Positions 26,330 to 34,342 of a DNA stretch of 64,000 nucleotides are shown piece after piece. The notes under the pieces are model-generated. The model searched no databases, was not told the DNA's origin, and saw only the letters and a list, made by a program, of their open reading frames with translations. Source of the stretch: Fodinicola acaciae (lineage in GTDB: Bacteria; Actinomycetota; Actinomycetes; Mycobacteriales; HKI-0501). Position 1 is the stretch's first letter; the number at the start of each line of letters is the position of its first letter. Made by a program: the position numbers and the translations under genes. The stretch spans positions 868,001-932,000 of the forward strand of contig NZ_WOTN01000003.1 in NCBI RefSeq assembly GCF_010993745.1, in the 5' to 3' direction.

Positions 26330-26874
26330 AAGGGTAGGCGCGGCCTGTGGGTTGGTGAGTGCGACGTGGTTGTTGCCGCAGGTGGGGTGCGGCTCTTGTT
26401 TGCTGGGCCACTCATGGTGGTTGGGGGTCTCTTATTTGTTGGGCCGCTGGCGGGGTGCAGCTCTTGTCTGTTGCGGTGGGTGAGTGGTTGGGTTTTCTGG
26501 TTGTTGCGGTGAGTGGGTGGTTGGGTTTTTCGCCTGCGCGGCGAGCGACCTCAAGGGAGGGGGCGCGGGAACGCCAATCGGTGTGCATAGGGGCGCGGGC
26601 GGCGGTTTCGTGCGGGGTCGGGTCTTCCGGGCTTGCTCGGTCACGTGTTGGAAGCAACCCGTCGGTCTGGATGCCAACGATTGTGCTGTAACGCTAAATG
26701 TCCGCCTTGCCGGTTTGTGTTTTGGTGGTAGGGACGCATTACGTGCGTCTGACGCACGCATGGGGGCCATGCGAACATCGAGTGGCGGCGAGGGTGGTGC
26801 TGGTGTGGCTGACAATGCAGGGGAGGCGACGCAATCTGCGTAATACTTGTTTGACAAGACATCAAACCGGACAT
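26330..26874 (-). repeat. Composite repeat A, long copy 3
   Basis: On the minus strand it reads in the same block order as the copy at 13428-13950: TGTCCGGTTTGATGTCTTG, AAGTATTAC, palindrome core, ACATTTAGCGTTACAG, CACACCGATTGGCGTTCC, CCTCCCTTGAGGTCGC and the CAACCAC-rich tail. It fills the gap between the 5'-nucleotidase and soxR. Frames through it are open for up to 140 codons but break relative to copy 1. Confidence 0.7.
26731..26773. repeat. Nested palindrome, partly decayed copy inside repeat A
   Basis: GTGCGTC-T-GACGCAC pairs perfectly at the centre. The right arm keeps the mini-stem GCATGG-GGG-CCATGC, while the left arm has decayed to GGGACGCATT. Confidence 0.65.
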
Positions 26875-26891
26875 GGCGCCGGAGGACAACA

Positions 26892-27413
26892 TCAGCGCGA
26901 GGCGGCCGCAGGTGTCGCTGGAGCTGATCGGCGCCGGGTCCTACGGTCTGCTTCGCCGCTGAGGTCGTCCAACCGGCGCGCGCCAGGCCCCACCGCGCCT
27001 AGCTTGTCGTCGAGGTTGAGCAGCCGGCACTTGCTCATCGACAGGCAACCGCAGCCGATGCAGCCGGTGAGCTCCTGCTGCAGCTGCTCGATCGCGCGTT
27101 TGCGCGCCTCCAGCTCGGCATCCCATTTTTGCGAGATGCGCTGCCATTCGCGCATCGTCGGCTTGCGGTCGGCCGGCAGGCCGGCGAGGGCGGCGCGGAC
27201 CGACTCCAGCGGGATGCCGAGCCGTTTCGCCACCCGGATCAGCGAAATCCGGCGCATCATGTGCCTGGCGAAGCGACGCTGGTTGCCGGACGTACGCTGC
27301 GAGGAGATCAGGCCCAGCTGCTCGTAATAGTGCAGCGCGGAGACGGCGACACCGGTCCGCCGCGAGACCTCACCGATCGGCAGCAGTTGTGTCGGACTCA
27401 GTTTGGGCACCAC
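26892..27413 (-). CDS. soxR: Redox-sensing MerR-family activator SoxR
   Basis: A 173-residue protein. The MerR winged helix (LPIGEVSRRTGVAVSALHYY) is followed by a dimerisation helix and the diagnostic [2Fe-2S] motif CIGCGCLSMSKC (CxxCxCxxxxxC). In actinobacteria SoxR senses redox-active compounds and switches on efflux and detoxification genes. It is divergent from an MFS pump whose promoter holds a matching SoxR box. The C-terminal tail of about 35 residues is rich in Arg/Ala and ends where repeat A begins. Confidence 0.93.
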   Translation of the reverse strand: MVPKLSPTQLLPIGEVSRRTGVAVSALHYYEQLGLISSQRTSGNQRRFARHMMRRISLIRVAKRLGIPLESVRAALAGLPADRKPTMREWQRISQKWDAELEARKRAIEQLQQELTGCIGCGCLSMSKCRLLNLDDKLGAVGPGARRLDDLSGEADRRTRRRSAPATPAAASR

Positions 27414-27425
27414 TTCTCCTCGCGG

Positions 27426-27456
27426 TTGACCTCAAGCTCACCTGAGATTTTATCGT
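27426..27456 (+). promoter_or_regulatory. SoxR-type promoter of the MFS gene
   Basis: The -35 element TTGACC (27426-27431) and -10 element TATCGT (27451-27456) are 19 bases apart, the overlong spacer of MerR-family promoters. The spacer holds CCTCAAGCTCACCTGAG, close to the SoxR consensus CCTCAAGTTAACTTGAGG. The ATG follows 6 bases after the -10 element with no ribosome-binding site, so the mRNA is probably leaderless. Confidence 0.7.
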
Positions 27457-27462
27457 TGCCGC

Positions 27463-29034
27463 ATGACAGAGAAAGGCACCTGGGGTGAGCTGCTGGGCTC
27501 GCGATATCTCGGCACGGCGACCGTCCTGGCCGGTGGCGTGTTGCTGGAGGCCAGCAACGTCTACCTGACGACGAGCCTGCTGCCGACCGCGATCGCCGAC
27601 ATCGGCGGCGCCCGGTTCTACGCGTGGACGATGACGGTTTTCCTGCTCGCCTCGGTGGTGTCGGCGATCCTGGTCAGCCGCGTGCTGGCGCGGCTCGGCG
27701 CGCGCGGCGCGTACGCGGTCGGCTTTGGCCTGTTCGCGCTCGGATCCGCGGTCGCCGCGGTCAGTCCGGCGATGGAGGCGCTGCTGGCCGGCCGCGTCGT
27801 ACAGGGCCTCGGCGGCGGTCTGATGGCCGGTCTCGGTTACGCCGTGATCCGGTCGGCACTGCCGGCGCGGCTGTGGGCTCGAGCCGCGGCGCTCGCCTCG
27901 GCGATGTGGGGTGTCGGCAACCTCGCCGGTCCGGCGGTTGGCGGCCTGTTCGCACAGTTCGGCGCGTGGCGGCTCGCCTTCGTCCTGCTCGCGGTCACCG
28001 CGGCCGCCGCGATCGCCCTGGCTTTTCGTACGCTGCCGGCCGGCGAGCGCTCGTCGGACGCTTCCGGCCGGATTCCCGTTGTGTCGCTTGGGCTCCTGAC
28101 CGTCGCGGTCGGTGTCGTCAGCGTGGCCAGTGTCGTGCCGCCGGGTCCGTTGACGGTCGCCGGCATCGCCGTCGCACTCGTGCCGGTCGCTGTTTTCGTC
28201 GCGTACGAGCGGAAATCCGCCGCTCGCGTGCTGCCGGCCACGACGTACGCACCCCGGTCGGACCTGAAGTGGATCTATCTGACGGTCGCGTTCCTCTCGC
28301 TCGGCATCGGCACCGAGACCTTCATCCCGCTGTTCGGCCAGGATCTCGGCGGCCTGCCGCCGCTGGCCGCCGGTTTTCTCGGCGCCGCACTGTCTTTCGG
28401 CTGGTCGATCTCGCAGCTGGTGTCATCCAACGCCACGAGTCCGCGGCTGGTACGCGGCCTCCAGATCGCCGGTCCGGCGCTGCTCACGGTCGGTCTCGCC
28501 GCGTACGCTTCGCTGCAGTCGACCGGTCCAGGCGCCGCCATCATCGCTCTGTGGGTCGTGGCATTGATGGTGAGCGGCGCCGGCATCGGCATCGCGTTTC
28601 CGCACCTGACGGTCGCGGTGATGAGCGCGTCCTCCGACAAGACGGAAGGCGAAAAAGCGGCGGCCGGCATCAACACGGTCATGCTGATCACCAACGGCTT
28701 CGGCACGGCTTTGGCCGGACTGCTGGTCAATCTCGGCGCACCGTCCCTTGTGGACTCCGCGCACTACCTGCTGATCGGGTTTGCCGCGATCATCGCTTTC
28801 GGTGTGCTGACCGCGATCCGCGCCGGATCCGCCGGCTCACCCGGCTCTCGATCGCTGACCGGCCAGCACCAGAATGACGATGGCTCCGGCACCGAAGACG
28901 ACGTTGCCGATCAACGCGGTCGCGCGCGACACGTCGAGCGAGGCGGAGTTGACGAAGCCGAGCCACACGTACGTGAGCAGCAGGCCGCCGGCGACCGCGA
29001 GGCGATGCGCGCGACCCCAGCCAACACGCCGTGA
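27463..29034 (+). CDS. MFS efflux transporter, SoxR-controlled
   Basis: The open frame encodes 523 residues. The first 450 or so form a membrane transporter with 12-14 segments, an N-terminal region EASNVYLTTSLLPTAIADIG and motifs such as GRVVQGLGGGLMAGLGYAVI of drug:H+ antiporters. The last 60-70 residues are hydrophilic, low in coding character and antisense to the end of the next gene, so the true stop may have been lost. A +1 shift near 28830 would end it at TGA 28856. Probably exports redox-active or toxic compounds. Confidence 0.85.
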   Translation: MTEKGTWGELLGSRYLGTATVLAGGVLLEASNVYLTTSLLPTAIADIGGARFYAWTMTVFLLASVVSAILVSRVLARLGARGAYAVGFGLFALGSAVAAVSPAMEALLAGRVVQGLGGGLMAGLGYAVIRSALPARLWARAAALASAMWGVGNLAGPAVGGLFAQFGAWRLAFVLLAVTAAAAIALAFRTLPAGERSSDASGRIPVVSLGLLTVAVGVVSVASVVPPGPLTVAGIAVALVPVAVFVAYERKSAARVLPATTYAPRSDLKWIYLTVAFLSLGIGTETFIPLFGQDLGGLPPLAAGFLGAALSFGWSISQLVSSNATSPRLVRGLQIAGPALLTVGLAAYASLQSTGPGAAIIALWVVALMVSGAGIGIAFPHLTVAVMSASSDKTEGEKAAAGINTVMLITNGFGTALAGLLVNLGAPSLVDSAHYLLIGFAAIIAFGVLTAIRAGSAGSPGSRSLTGQHQNDDGSGTEDDVADQRGRARHVERGGVDEAEPHVREQQAAGDREAMRATPANTP

Positions 29035-29802
29035 GAACCGGACCAACACATACGCGCAACCGGCCGCCACGACGACACATCCACCGACCACGACCCACGG
29101 ACCGGCGACCGCCGGACCCGTCGTGTCGACCAGCCAGTAGAAACTGGCCAGTCCGAAGGCGGCCGCCGCGGCTTTCCACGGTTTTGGCGCCGGCACACGA
29201 GAATCCACGGTGACCGGACGCCGGCCGACGTACGACGCGGCCGCGATCAGGCCGGCGATCGCGACCGCCATGACCCCGAGTTGCAGTGGACTCGCGAAAA
29301 ACTGGAACTGTTCGTATTGCATCCAGGTCAGCAGGATCGAGCCGAGCACGAAGATGGCGGCCGTCACCGTCAGGCCGACCCTGCCGAGCCAGGGACGCGG
29401 CTCCTCGCGGTCGAAAGCCTCGACGATCGCGATCGGCACGCAGATGCTCCACACAGTGTGCAGCGCCAGTGACGCCTGCGTGAGCGTCATGCTCAGGCCG
29501 AGGCCCGGAATCGGCGCATACTCGGCAAAACTGTCCAGCCCGAGATAGCCGGGATTGAACAGCATCTGGTCGATGACGCCCTCCTCGGTCAGCGCATATG
29601 CGGCCGCCAGCAGCACCATCGCCGGCCACCCGGCGGCCGCACGCCGGCCGACCTCCCGGACGAGTAGCGCACCGGCGCCGTACATCGGCGCGAGCAACAG
29701 CATCGACGGGAACGCGGTGATCGGTTGGTTGCCGAGCAGGAACTCGCCGACATACGGCGCGAGCAGGAACAAACCGACGGACAGCGCGACTTTGCGGAGC
29801 AT
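28837..29802 (-). CDS. Polytopic membrane protein of unknown function
   Basis: A 321-residue protein with about nine hydrophobic segments and little outside them. I do not recognise a family. The N-terminus (VALSVGLFLLAPYVGEFLLG) begins directly in a membrane helix. It is divergent from a TetR-type regulator with a 43-base gap, so that regulator may control it. Its last 66 codons lie antisense to the hydrophilic tail of the MFS gene. The coding pattern is stronger for this gene than for that tail. Confidence 0.7.
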   Translation of the reverse strand: MLRKVALSVGLFLLAPYVGEFLLGNQPITAFPSMLLLAPMYGAGALLVREVGRRAAAGWPAMVLLAAAYALTEEGVIDQMLFNPGYLGLDSFAEYAPIPGLGLSMTLTQASLALHTVWSICVPIAIVEAFDREEPRPWLGRVGLTVTAAIFVLGSILLTWMQYEQFQFFASPLQLGVMAVAIAGLIAAASYVGRRPVTVDSRVPAPKPWKAAAAAFGLASFYWLVDTTGPAVAGPWVVVGGCVVVAAGCAYVLVRFSRRVGWGRAHRLAVAGGLLLTYVWLGFVNSASLDVSRATALIGNVVFGAGAIVILVLAGQRSRAG

Positions 29803-29845
29803 GCGCGTTACATTAGCAGAATGCGTGTTCTAGGAAAGGGCGTCG

Positions 29846-30448
29846 ATGCGTACGGTTGACCCGCAGAAGCACGCCGCGCGTGTGCGGCAGATCCGCGAAG
29901 GTGCCGTCGACGCGTTCGCGGAGAACGGCTATGCCAACTGCACGGTCGCGGACCTGCGGCGCGCGACCGGCGTCAGCTCCGGCGCGCTGTTCCACTATTT
30001 CGCCGACAAGGCCGCGATCTTCCGCGCGATCGTCGAGGAAGGCTGCCACCACCAGCGCGAGCAGGTCGAGGCGATCGACACGGCCGACCCGCTGGGCGCT
30101 TTTTGGCGGCTGGTCGACGTTCTTTGCGAGGATTTCGACGATCCGCGTACGGCCGGCATGGCGGTCGCGATCCTGGAACGCGTCAGCGCCGACGCCGGGC
30201 TGGCGGCCCTCCTCGCCGAGCAGGAGGCCGTCGTGCTGACACTGGCGACCAGGATTGTCGAGCGGTTGCAGGAAAAACGGCTGATCGACGCGACGACACC
30301 GGCGCGGCGGATCGCCAAGTGGATCGTCACCGTCGTCGATGGCCTCTATTTGCACTGTAGTGACGACGACTTCGACGCGGCGGCCGAGACGGATTTTCTC
30401 CGCCAGGCACTGCGGCGTACGTTTCTTCTGCATGAGCGACGAGCTTGA
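29846..30448 (+). CDS. TetR-family transcriptional regulator
   Basis: A 200-residue protein with the N-terminal TetR helix-turn-helix (AFAENGYANCTVADLRRATG, VSSGALFHYFADKAAIFRAI) and an all-helical ligand domain. It is divergent from the polytopic membrane gene, the usual layout for local repression; a short AGAA-N6-TTCT dyad (29818-29831) in the gap could be its site. It overlaps the next gene by 17 bases. Ligand unknown. Confidence 0.88.
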   Translation: MRTVDPQKHAARVRQIREGAVDAFAENGYANCTVADLRRATGVSSGALFHYFADKAAIFRAIVEEGCHHQREQVEAIDTADPLGAFWRLVDVLCEDFDDPRTAGMAVAILERVSADAGLAALLAEQEAVVLTLATRIVERLQEKRLIDATTPARRIAKWIVTVVDGLYLHCSDDDFDAAAETDFLRQALRRTFLLHERRA

Positions 30449-31010
30449 CGAGGTGCTGGCGGCGGTGGGCCCGCGGCTGCGGACGCTGCGTCGCCGGCGC
30501 GGTCGTACGCTGGCCGAGCTGGCCACCACCACCGGCATCTCGGAAAGCACCTTGTCCCGCCTGGAAAGCGGCCAGCGGCGGCCGACGCTGGAGCTGCTGC
30601 TGCCACTGGCGCGCGCGTACGCCGTGGCGCTCGACGAGCTGGTCGGCGCGCCAGCGACCGGCGATCCGCGCGTGCACATGCGTCCGGTCCACCGGCACGG
30701 CATGACGCACATTCCGCTGAGCGAGCGCGCCGGTGGTCTGCGCGCGGTCAAGATGATCATCCCCGGCCACCTGCACGACGCGACGCCGGAGCCGCGGACA
30801 CACGCCGGTTTCGAGTGGCTGTACGTGCTCAGCGGCCGGCTCCGGCTCGTCCTCGGTGACCAGGACGTCGAGTTGGCTCCTGGTGAGGCGGCGGAATTCG
30901 ACACGCAGGTGCCGCACTGGCTCGGACCGGCCTCCGCGGCCCCGGTGGAGGTGCTGATTCTCTTTGGTCCACAAGGCGAACGCGCTCACCTTCGGGCGCG
31001 GACCCGATGA
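30432..31010 (+). CDS. XRE-family regulator with cupin domain
   Basis: A 192-residue protein: helix-turn-helix (TLAELATTTGISESTLSRLE) at about 27-46, then a C-terminal cupin with THAGFEWLYVLSGRLRLVLG and metal-site-like residues. These two-domain proteins bind a small molecule in the cupin and act as repressors. I chose ATG 30432; upstream the frame overlaps TetR coding sequence. It overlaps the end of the convergent methyltransferase gene by 25 bases. Confidence 0.87.
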   Translation: MSDELDEVLAAVGPRLRTLRRRRGRTLAELATTTGISESTLSRLESGQRRPTLELLLPLARAYAVALDELVGAPATGDPRVHMRPVHRHGMTHIPLSERAGGLRAVKMIIPGHLHDATPEPRTHAGFEWLYVLSGRLRLVLGDQDVELAPGEAAEFDTQVPHWLGPASAAPVEVLILFGPQGERAHLRARTR

Positions 31011-31603
31011 CGCACACGCAACACGTTGTCCTTGCGGGTGCCTTGTCGTCCGTCCGGACCGGTCAGCTCCCGCACGATCGTTTCGTCTGTTTCGACCTGC
31101 CAATCGCCCGGAATGAGCGCGAGAACCTCGGCAGTGGTCGGAAAGTGGTAGTCGAAAGGCGGGTTTTCCAGCCAGGACGGCCATCCGGCGTGGCCGGCGA
31201 CCAGCAGCCGTCCGCCCGGCGCCACGGCTTTCGCGGCACCGCGCAGAATGTCGTCGCGTTCGCCGTCGGCGGCGACCGGCGAGTGGAGGAACTGCGCCGA
31301 CACCAGGTCGTACGACCCGGCTGGAAACGACCGCGACAAGTCGTGTCGCTGCCAGTCGATGTCGGCGCCGGCAGCGCGTACGGCCGCGCGGCGCAACACG
31401 GTCTCGGACACGTCGACAGCGGTGACCCGCCATCCCTGCCCCGCCAGCCAGATCGCGTCGCCACCTTCGCCGCAGCCCAGATCGAGCGCACCGCCTGGCG
31501 CCAGATCCGCGGTTTCGCGTACGAGCAACGGGTTTGGCTCGCCGCTCCACGCCGGCGGCTCGCGGTAGAAGTCGTCCCAGTATTCCTGCGCTGTGCTCGT
31601 CAT
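30986..31603 (-). CDS. Class I SAM-dependent methyltransferase
   Basis: A 205-residue protein with the SAM-binding motif I ALDLGCGEGGDAIWLA, acidic motif II TAVDVSE and motif IV-like HDLSRSFPAGSYDLVSAQFL. Substrate unknown; short single-domain enzymes of this type methylate small molecules, and some relatives act on thiols or metalloids. ATG 31603 is chosen, but ATG 31615 (adding MLRR) is equally possible; neither has a clear ribosome-binding site. It converges on the XRE-cupin gene. Confidence 0.85.
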   Translation of the reverse strand: MTSTAQEYWDDFYREPPAWSGEPNPLLVRETADLAPGGALDLGCGEGGDAIWLAGQGWRVTAVDVSETVLRRAAVRAAGADIDWQRHDLSRSFPAGSYDLVSAQFLHSPVAADGERDDILRGAAKAVAPGGRLLVAGHAGWPSWLENPPFDYHFPTTAEVLALIPGDWQVETDETIVRELTGPDGRQGTRKDNVLRVRHRVRARR

Positions 31604-31665
31604 GCGTCGCAGCATCGGTCGCCTGCCGGCGCTTCGGCCAACTTTCTTGCCATTCCGGCAAGAAA

Positions 31666-33594
31666 CTAGACCTCGATGTGCGAGCCGAGGATGACCGTAC
31701 GATCCAGTGGCAGGTTGAAATAGTCGGCCGCGTCCGCGGTGATGAAGGACGTGGCGATGAAAAGATGTTTGCGCCACGCCGCCATCGTCGGCTTGTGTCC
31801 TCGCTCCAGCTCGATTTTCGACAGGAAATACGAGGCGTTGTCCAGGTCGAGCGGTCCCTCGGTGTCGGCCGGGTCGAGCAGGCTCAGCGCGGCCGGCACG
31901 TCCGGTGAGTCCATGTAGCCGAAACGCGCCGTGACGTGGATGATGCCGTCGTCGTGATAGCCGAGGTGGTCGATGCCGATCCGCCGGTCGTCCGGCACAC
32001 GCGGCACCGGCTCGGTCTCGATCGACATGATCACGACCTGCTCGTGGCGTACGTGGTTGTGTTCGACGTTGGCCCGCAACGCCAGCGGTGCGGTTTCCTT
32101 GCCACGGTTGAGAAACACCGCGGTGCCGGGGACGCGCTGCGTCATCGCCGGATTGGCGCGCAGATCCTCCACGAACTCGCGCAGAGCGCCTTCCTTGCGC
32201 GCTCGCGCCTTCGTGACGATCTCGCGGCCGCGCTGCCAGGTGGTCATCACGGTGAAGGCGGTCAGGCCGATCAACAACGGCAGCCAGGCGCCATGGATGA
32301 GTTTTGTCAGGTTGGCCGCGACAAAAAGCAGGTCGAGGCCGACCAGGACGGCGGCACCGACGCCGATCAGCCATCGCGGCGTCCCCCACCTCGCCCTGGC
32401 GATGAACAGGAACAGGGTGGTGGTGATCGTGATCGTGCCGGTCACCGCCATGCCGTACGCGAACGCCAGCGCCGCCGAGCTGCGGAAGGCGAACACCAGT
32501 GTCAGCACCGAAACCAGGAGCAGCCAGTTGATCCACGGCACGTAGATCTGGCCGATCGTCGACTCGGACGTGTGCGCGATCCGCAGTCGCGGCAGATAGC
32601 CGAGCTGCGCGGCCTGCGAGGCGACCGAGTACGCGCCCGTGATGACGGCCTGCGAGGCGATCACCGTCGCCGCGGTCGCCAGGAACACCAGCGGGATGCG
32701 GGCCCATCCCGGCGCCAGCAGGAAAAACGGGCCGCTGAGGTTTTTCGTGTCGGTCAGGATCAGCGCGCCCTGACCGAAATAGCTCAACGTACAGGCCGGC
32801 AACACCAGGAACAGCCAGCCACGGGTGATCGCCTTGCGACCGAAGTGGCCCATGTCGGCGTACAACGCCTCGGCGCCGGTGACCGCCAGGGCGACTGTCG
32901 CCAGTGCGAAAAACGCGATGCCGAAGTGGCCGAGCAGGAAACCGACCGCGTACGTCGGCGACAGGGCCCGCAGAATCGACGGGTTTCCGGCGATGCCACC
33001 GATGCCGAAGGCGCCGATCGTCACGAACCAGAGGATCATCACCGGCCCGAACAGCCGGCCGACCACGGCCGTACCTCGGCGCTGCACGAGGAAAAGCACG
33101 ATGATGATCACCGCGGTGATCGGCACGATCCACTCGGTCAGCGACGGTTGGACGACCTTGACGCCCTCGACCGCGGACAGCACCGAGATGGCCGGCGTGA
33201 TCATGCTGTCGCCGAAAAACAGCGACGCGCCGAAAATACCGACCGCCGCCAGCAGCAACGCCGCGCGCCGGCCGCGCTGCCCGCGCCAGCGGCGCAACAT
33301 GGTGATCAGCGCCATGATGCCGCCCTCGCCGTCGTTGTCGGCGCGCATGGCCAGCAGGACGTAGGTGACGGTCACGATGATCATCACCGACCAGAAGATC
33401 AGCGACACCACGCCGAGCACGTTGTCGACGCTCACCGGCACGGGATGCGGATCTTCCGGACTGAACACCGTCTGCAGTGTGTAGATCGGACTCGTGCCGA
33501 TGTCGCCGAACACCACACCGAGCGCCGCGACGACGACCGCGAGCCGCACCGTGTCCGTCGCGCGTGAGCCATGGGCAGCCTGCTGATCGGTCAC
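31666..33594 (-). CDS. kup: KUP/Trk-type low-affinity potassium uptake protein
   Basis: A 642-residue protein with about 12 membrane segments and a soluble C-terminal domain, the usual Kup length. The N-terminal region GVVFGDIGTSPIYTLQTVFS holds the conserved GDIGTSP motif. It imports K+ with protons. The GTG start follows GGAGAGGA. A nested palindrome and a TetR gene lie upstream on the same strand, so it may have its own promoter in the 100-base gap. No c-di-AMP riboswitch is recognised. Confidence 0.93.
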   Translation of the reverse strand: MTDQQAAHGSRATDTVRLAVVVAALGVVFGDIGTSPIYTLQTVFSPEDPHPVPVSVDNVLGVVSLIFWSVMIIVTVTYVLLAMRADNDGEGGIMALITMLRRWRGQRGRRAALLLAAVGIFGASLFFGDSMITPAISVLSAVEGVKVVQPSLTEWIVPITAVIIIVLFLVQRRGTAVVGRLFGPVMILWFVTIGAFGIGGIAGNPSILRALSPTYAVGFLLGHFGIAFFALATVALAVTGAEALYADMGHFGRKAITRGWLFLVLPACTLSYFGQGALILTDTKNLSGPFFLLAPGWARIPLVFLATAATVIASQAVITGAYSVASQAAQLGYLPRLRIAHTSESTIGQIYVPWINWLLLVSVLTLVFAFRSSAALAFAYGMAVTGTITITTTLFLFIARARWGTPRWLIGVGAAVLVGLDLLFVAANLTKLIHGAWLPLLIGLTAFTVMTTWQRGREIVTKARARKEGALREFVEDLRANPAMTQRVPGTAVFLNRGKETAPLALRANVEHNHVRHEQVVIMSIETEPVPRVPDDRRIGIDHLGYHDDGIIHVTARFGYMDSPDVPAALSLLDPADTEGPLDLDNASYFLSKIELERGHKPTMAAWRKHLFIATSFITADAADYFNLPLDRTVILGSHIEV

Positions 33595-33645
33595 CGCGGT
33601 CCTCTCCGTCGACCCCGTCGGATCGTAACGATCAGCTCGTACGGC

Positions 33646-33692
33646 CGCATGGCCACCATGCGTGCGTTCAACGCAAGCATGGTGGCCATGCG
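33646..33692. repeat. Nested palindrome, copy upstream of kup
   Basis: The 23-base arms 33646-33668 and 33670-33692 pair with a single mismatch around a one-base loop. It lies 5 bases beyond the 3' end of the TetR gene and 52 bases before the kup start. This is the rightmost copy found in the window. Confidence 0.85.
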
Positions 33693-33697
33693 ACCGG

Positions 33698-34258
33698 TCA
33701 CGTCAACGTGCGTAAGGCCTCGGCCACGTCGGCGATGCAGGTCGCGTAGTGCGGCGGGTCGTCGGCCGCGATCCACCGCTCGAACGCGACGGCGAAGACG
33801 GTCACCGCGCTGTGAGCGGCGAGGCTGGCCGCCGGTTCGGCGACGCCGCGTACGCGCAGAGCGTCGGCGGTGGTGGCGGCCAGCGCCGCGAGCTTGAGCA
33901 GCTCACGCTCGTGCAGGCTCGGGTTGCCGGCGATCAGCGCGGCCCGGCTGACCGCGAAGTCACGCGGCCGGCTCTCCAGCAGCCGGCCGGCGGCGACCAT
34001 GCCGGCCAGCGCGGCGTCCAGCGGTGACGCGTCGGCCGGCGTCTGGACGATCTGCTCGTACGCCAGCTTCTGCAGCGTCGCCGAGCCGTCGAAGAGCACC
34101 TCGCGCTTGTCCGGAAAGTGCCGGAAGAAGGTGCGCTCGGTCACGCCGGCGCGCTCGGCGATGTCGCCGGCGGTGGTCCGGTCATAGCCGCGCTCGGCGA
34201 ACAGCTCCATCGCGGCACGGATCAGCCGTCCCCGCGCGTCCGGCTGCCAGCGTCCCAT
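33698..34258 (-). CDS. TetR-family transcriptional regulator
   Basis: A 186-residue protein. Helix-turn-helix AMELFAERGYDRTTAGDIAE, RAGVTERTFFRHFPDKREVL, then a helical C-terminal domain. I chose ATG 34258 (MGRWQPDARG); an upstream start would run into the operator region. It is divergent from an epimerase-like gene, and a perfect 9-bp dyad in the gap is a strong candidate for its operator, so it probably represses that gene and itself. Confidence 0.88.
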   Translation of the reverse strand: MGRWQPDARGRLIRAAMELFAERGYDRTTAGDIAERAGVTERTFFRHFPDKREVLFDGSATLQKLAYEQIVQTPADASPLDAALAGMVAAGRLLESRPRDFAVSRAALIAGNPSLHERELLKLAALAATTADALRVRGVAEPAASLAAHSAVTVFAVAFERWIAADDPPHYATCIADVAEALRTLT

Positions 34259-34285
34259 GCGGTCGAGTCTAGTGATGACAGTTGC

Positions 34286-34312
34286 TGACATCGAGTGTTA
34301 GAGTCGATGTCA
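34286..34312. promoter_or_regulatory. TetR operator candidate
   Basis: TGACATCGA-N9-TCGATGTCA is a perfect inverted repeat with 9-base arms in the 84-base gap between the divergent TetR and epimerase-like genes. Partial repeats of TGACA lie on both sides. Its size and position fit a TetR dimer site that covers both promoters. Confidence 0.65.
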
Positions 34313-34342
34313 GTCACTGACATGCTTGGAAAGGACCTCGTC

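Noticed and set aside
31936-33567. 543-codon plus-strand ORF antisense to kup
   Set aside because: Its product is Arg/His/Asp-rich without any motif, while the minus strand encodes a complete Kup transporter.
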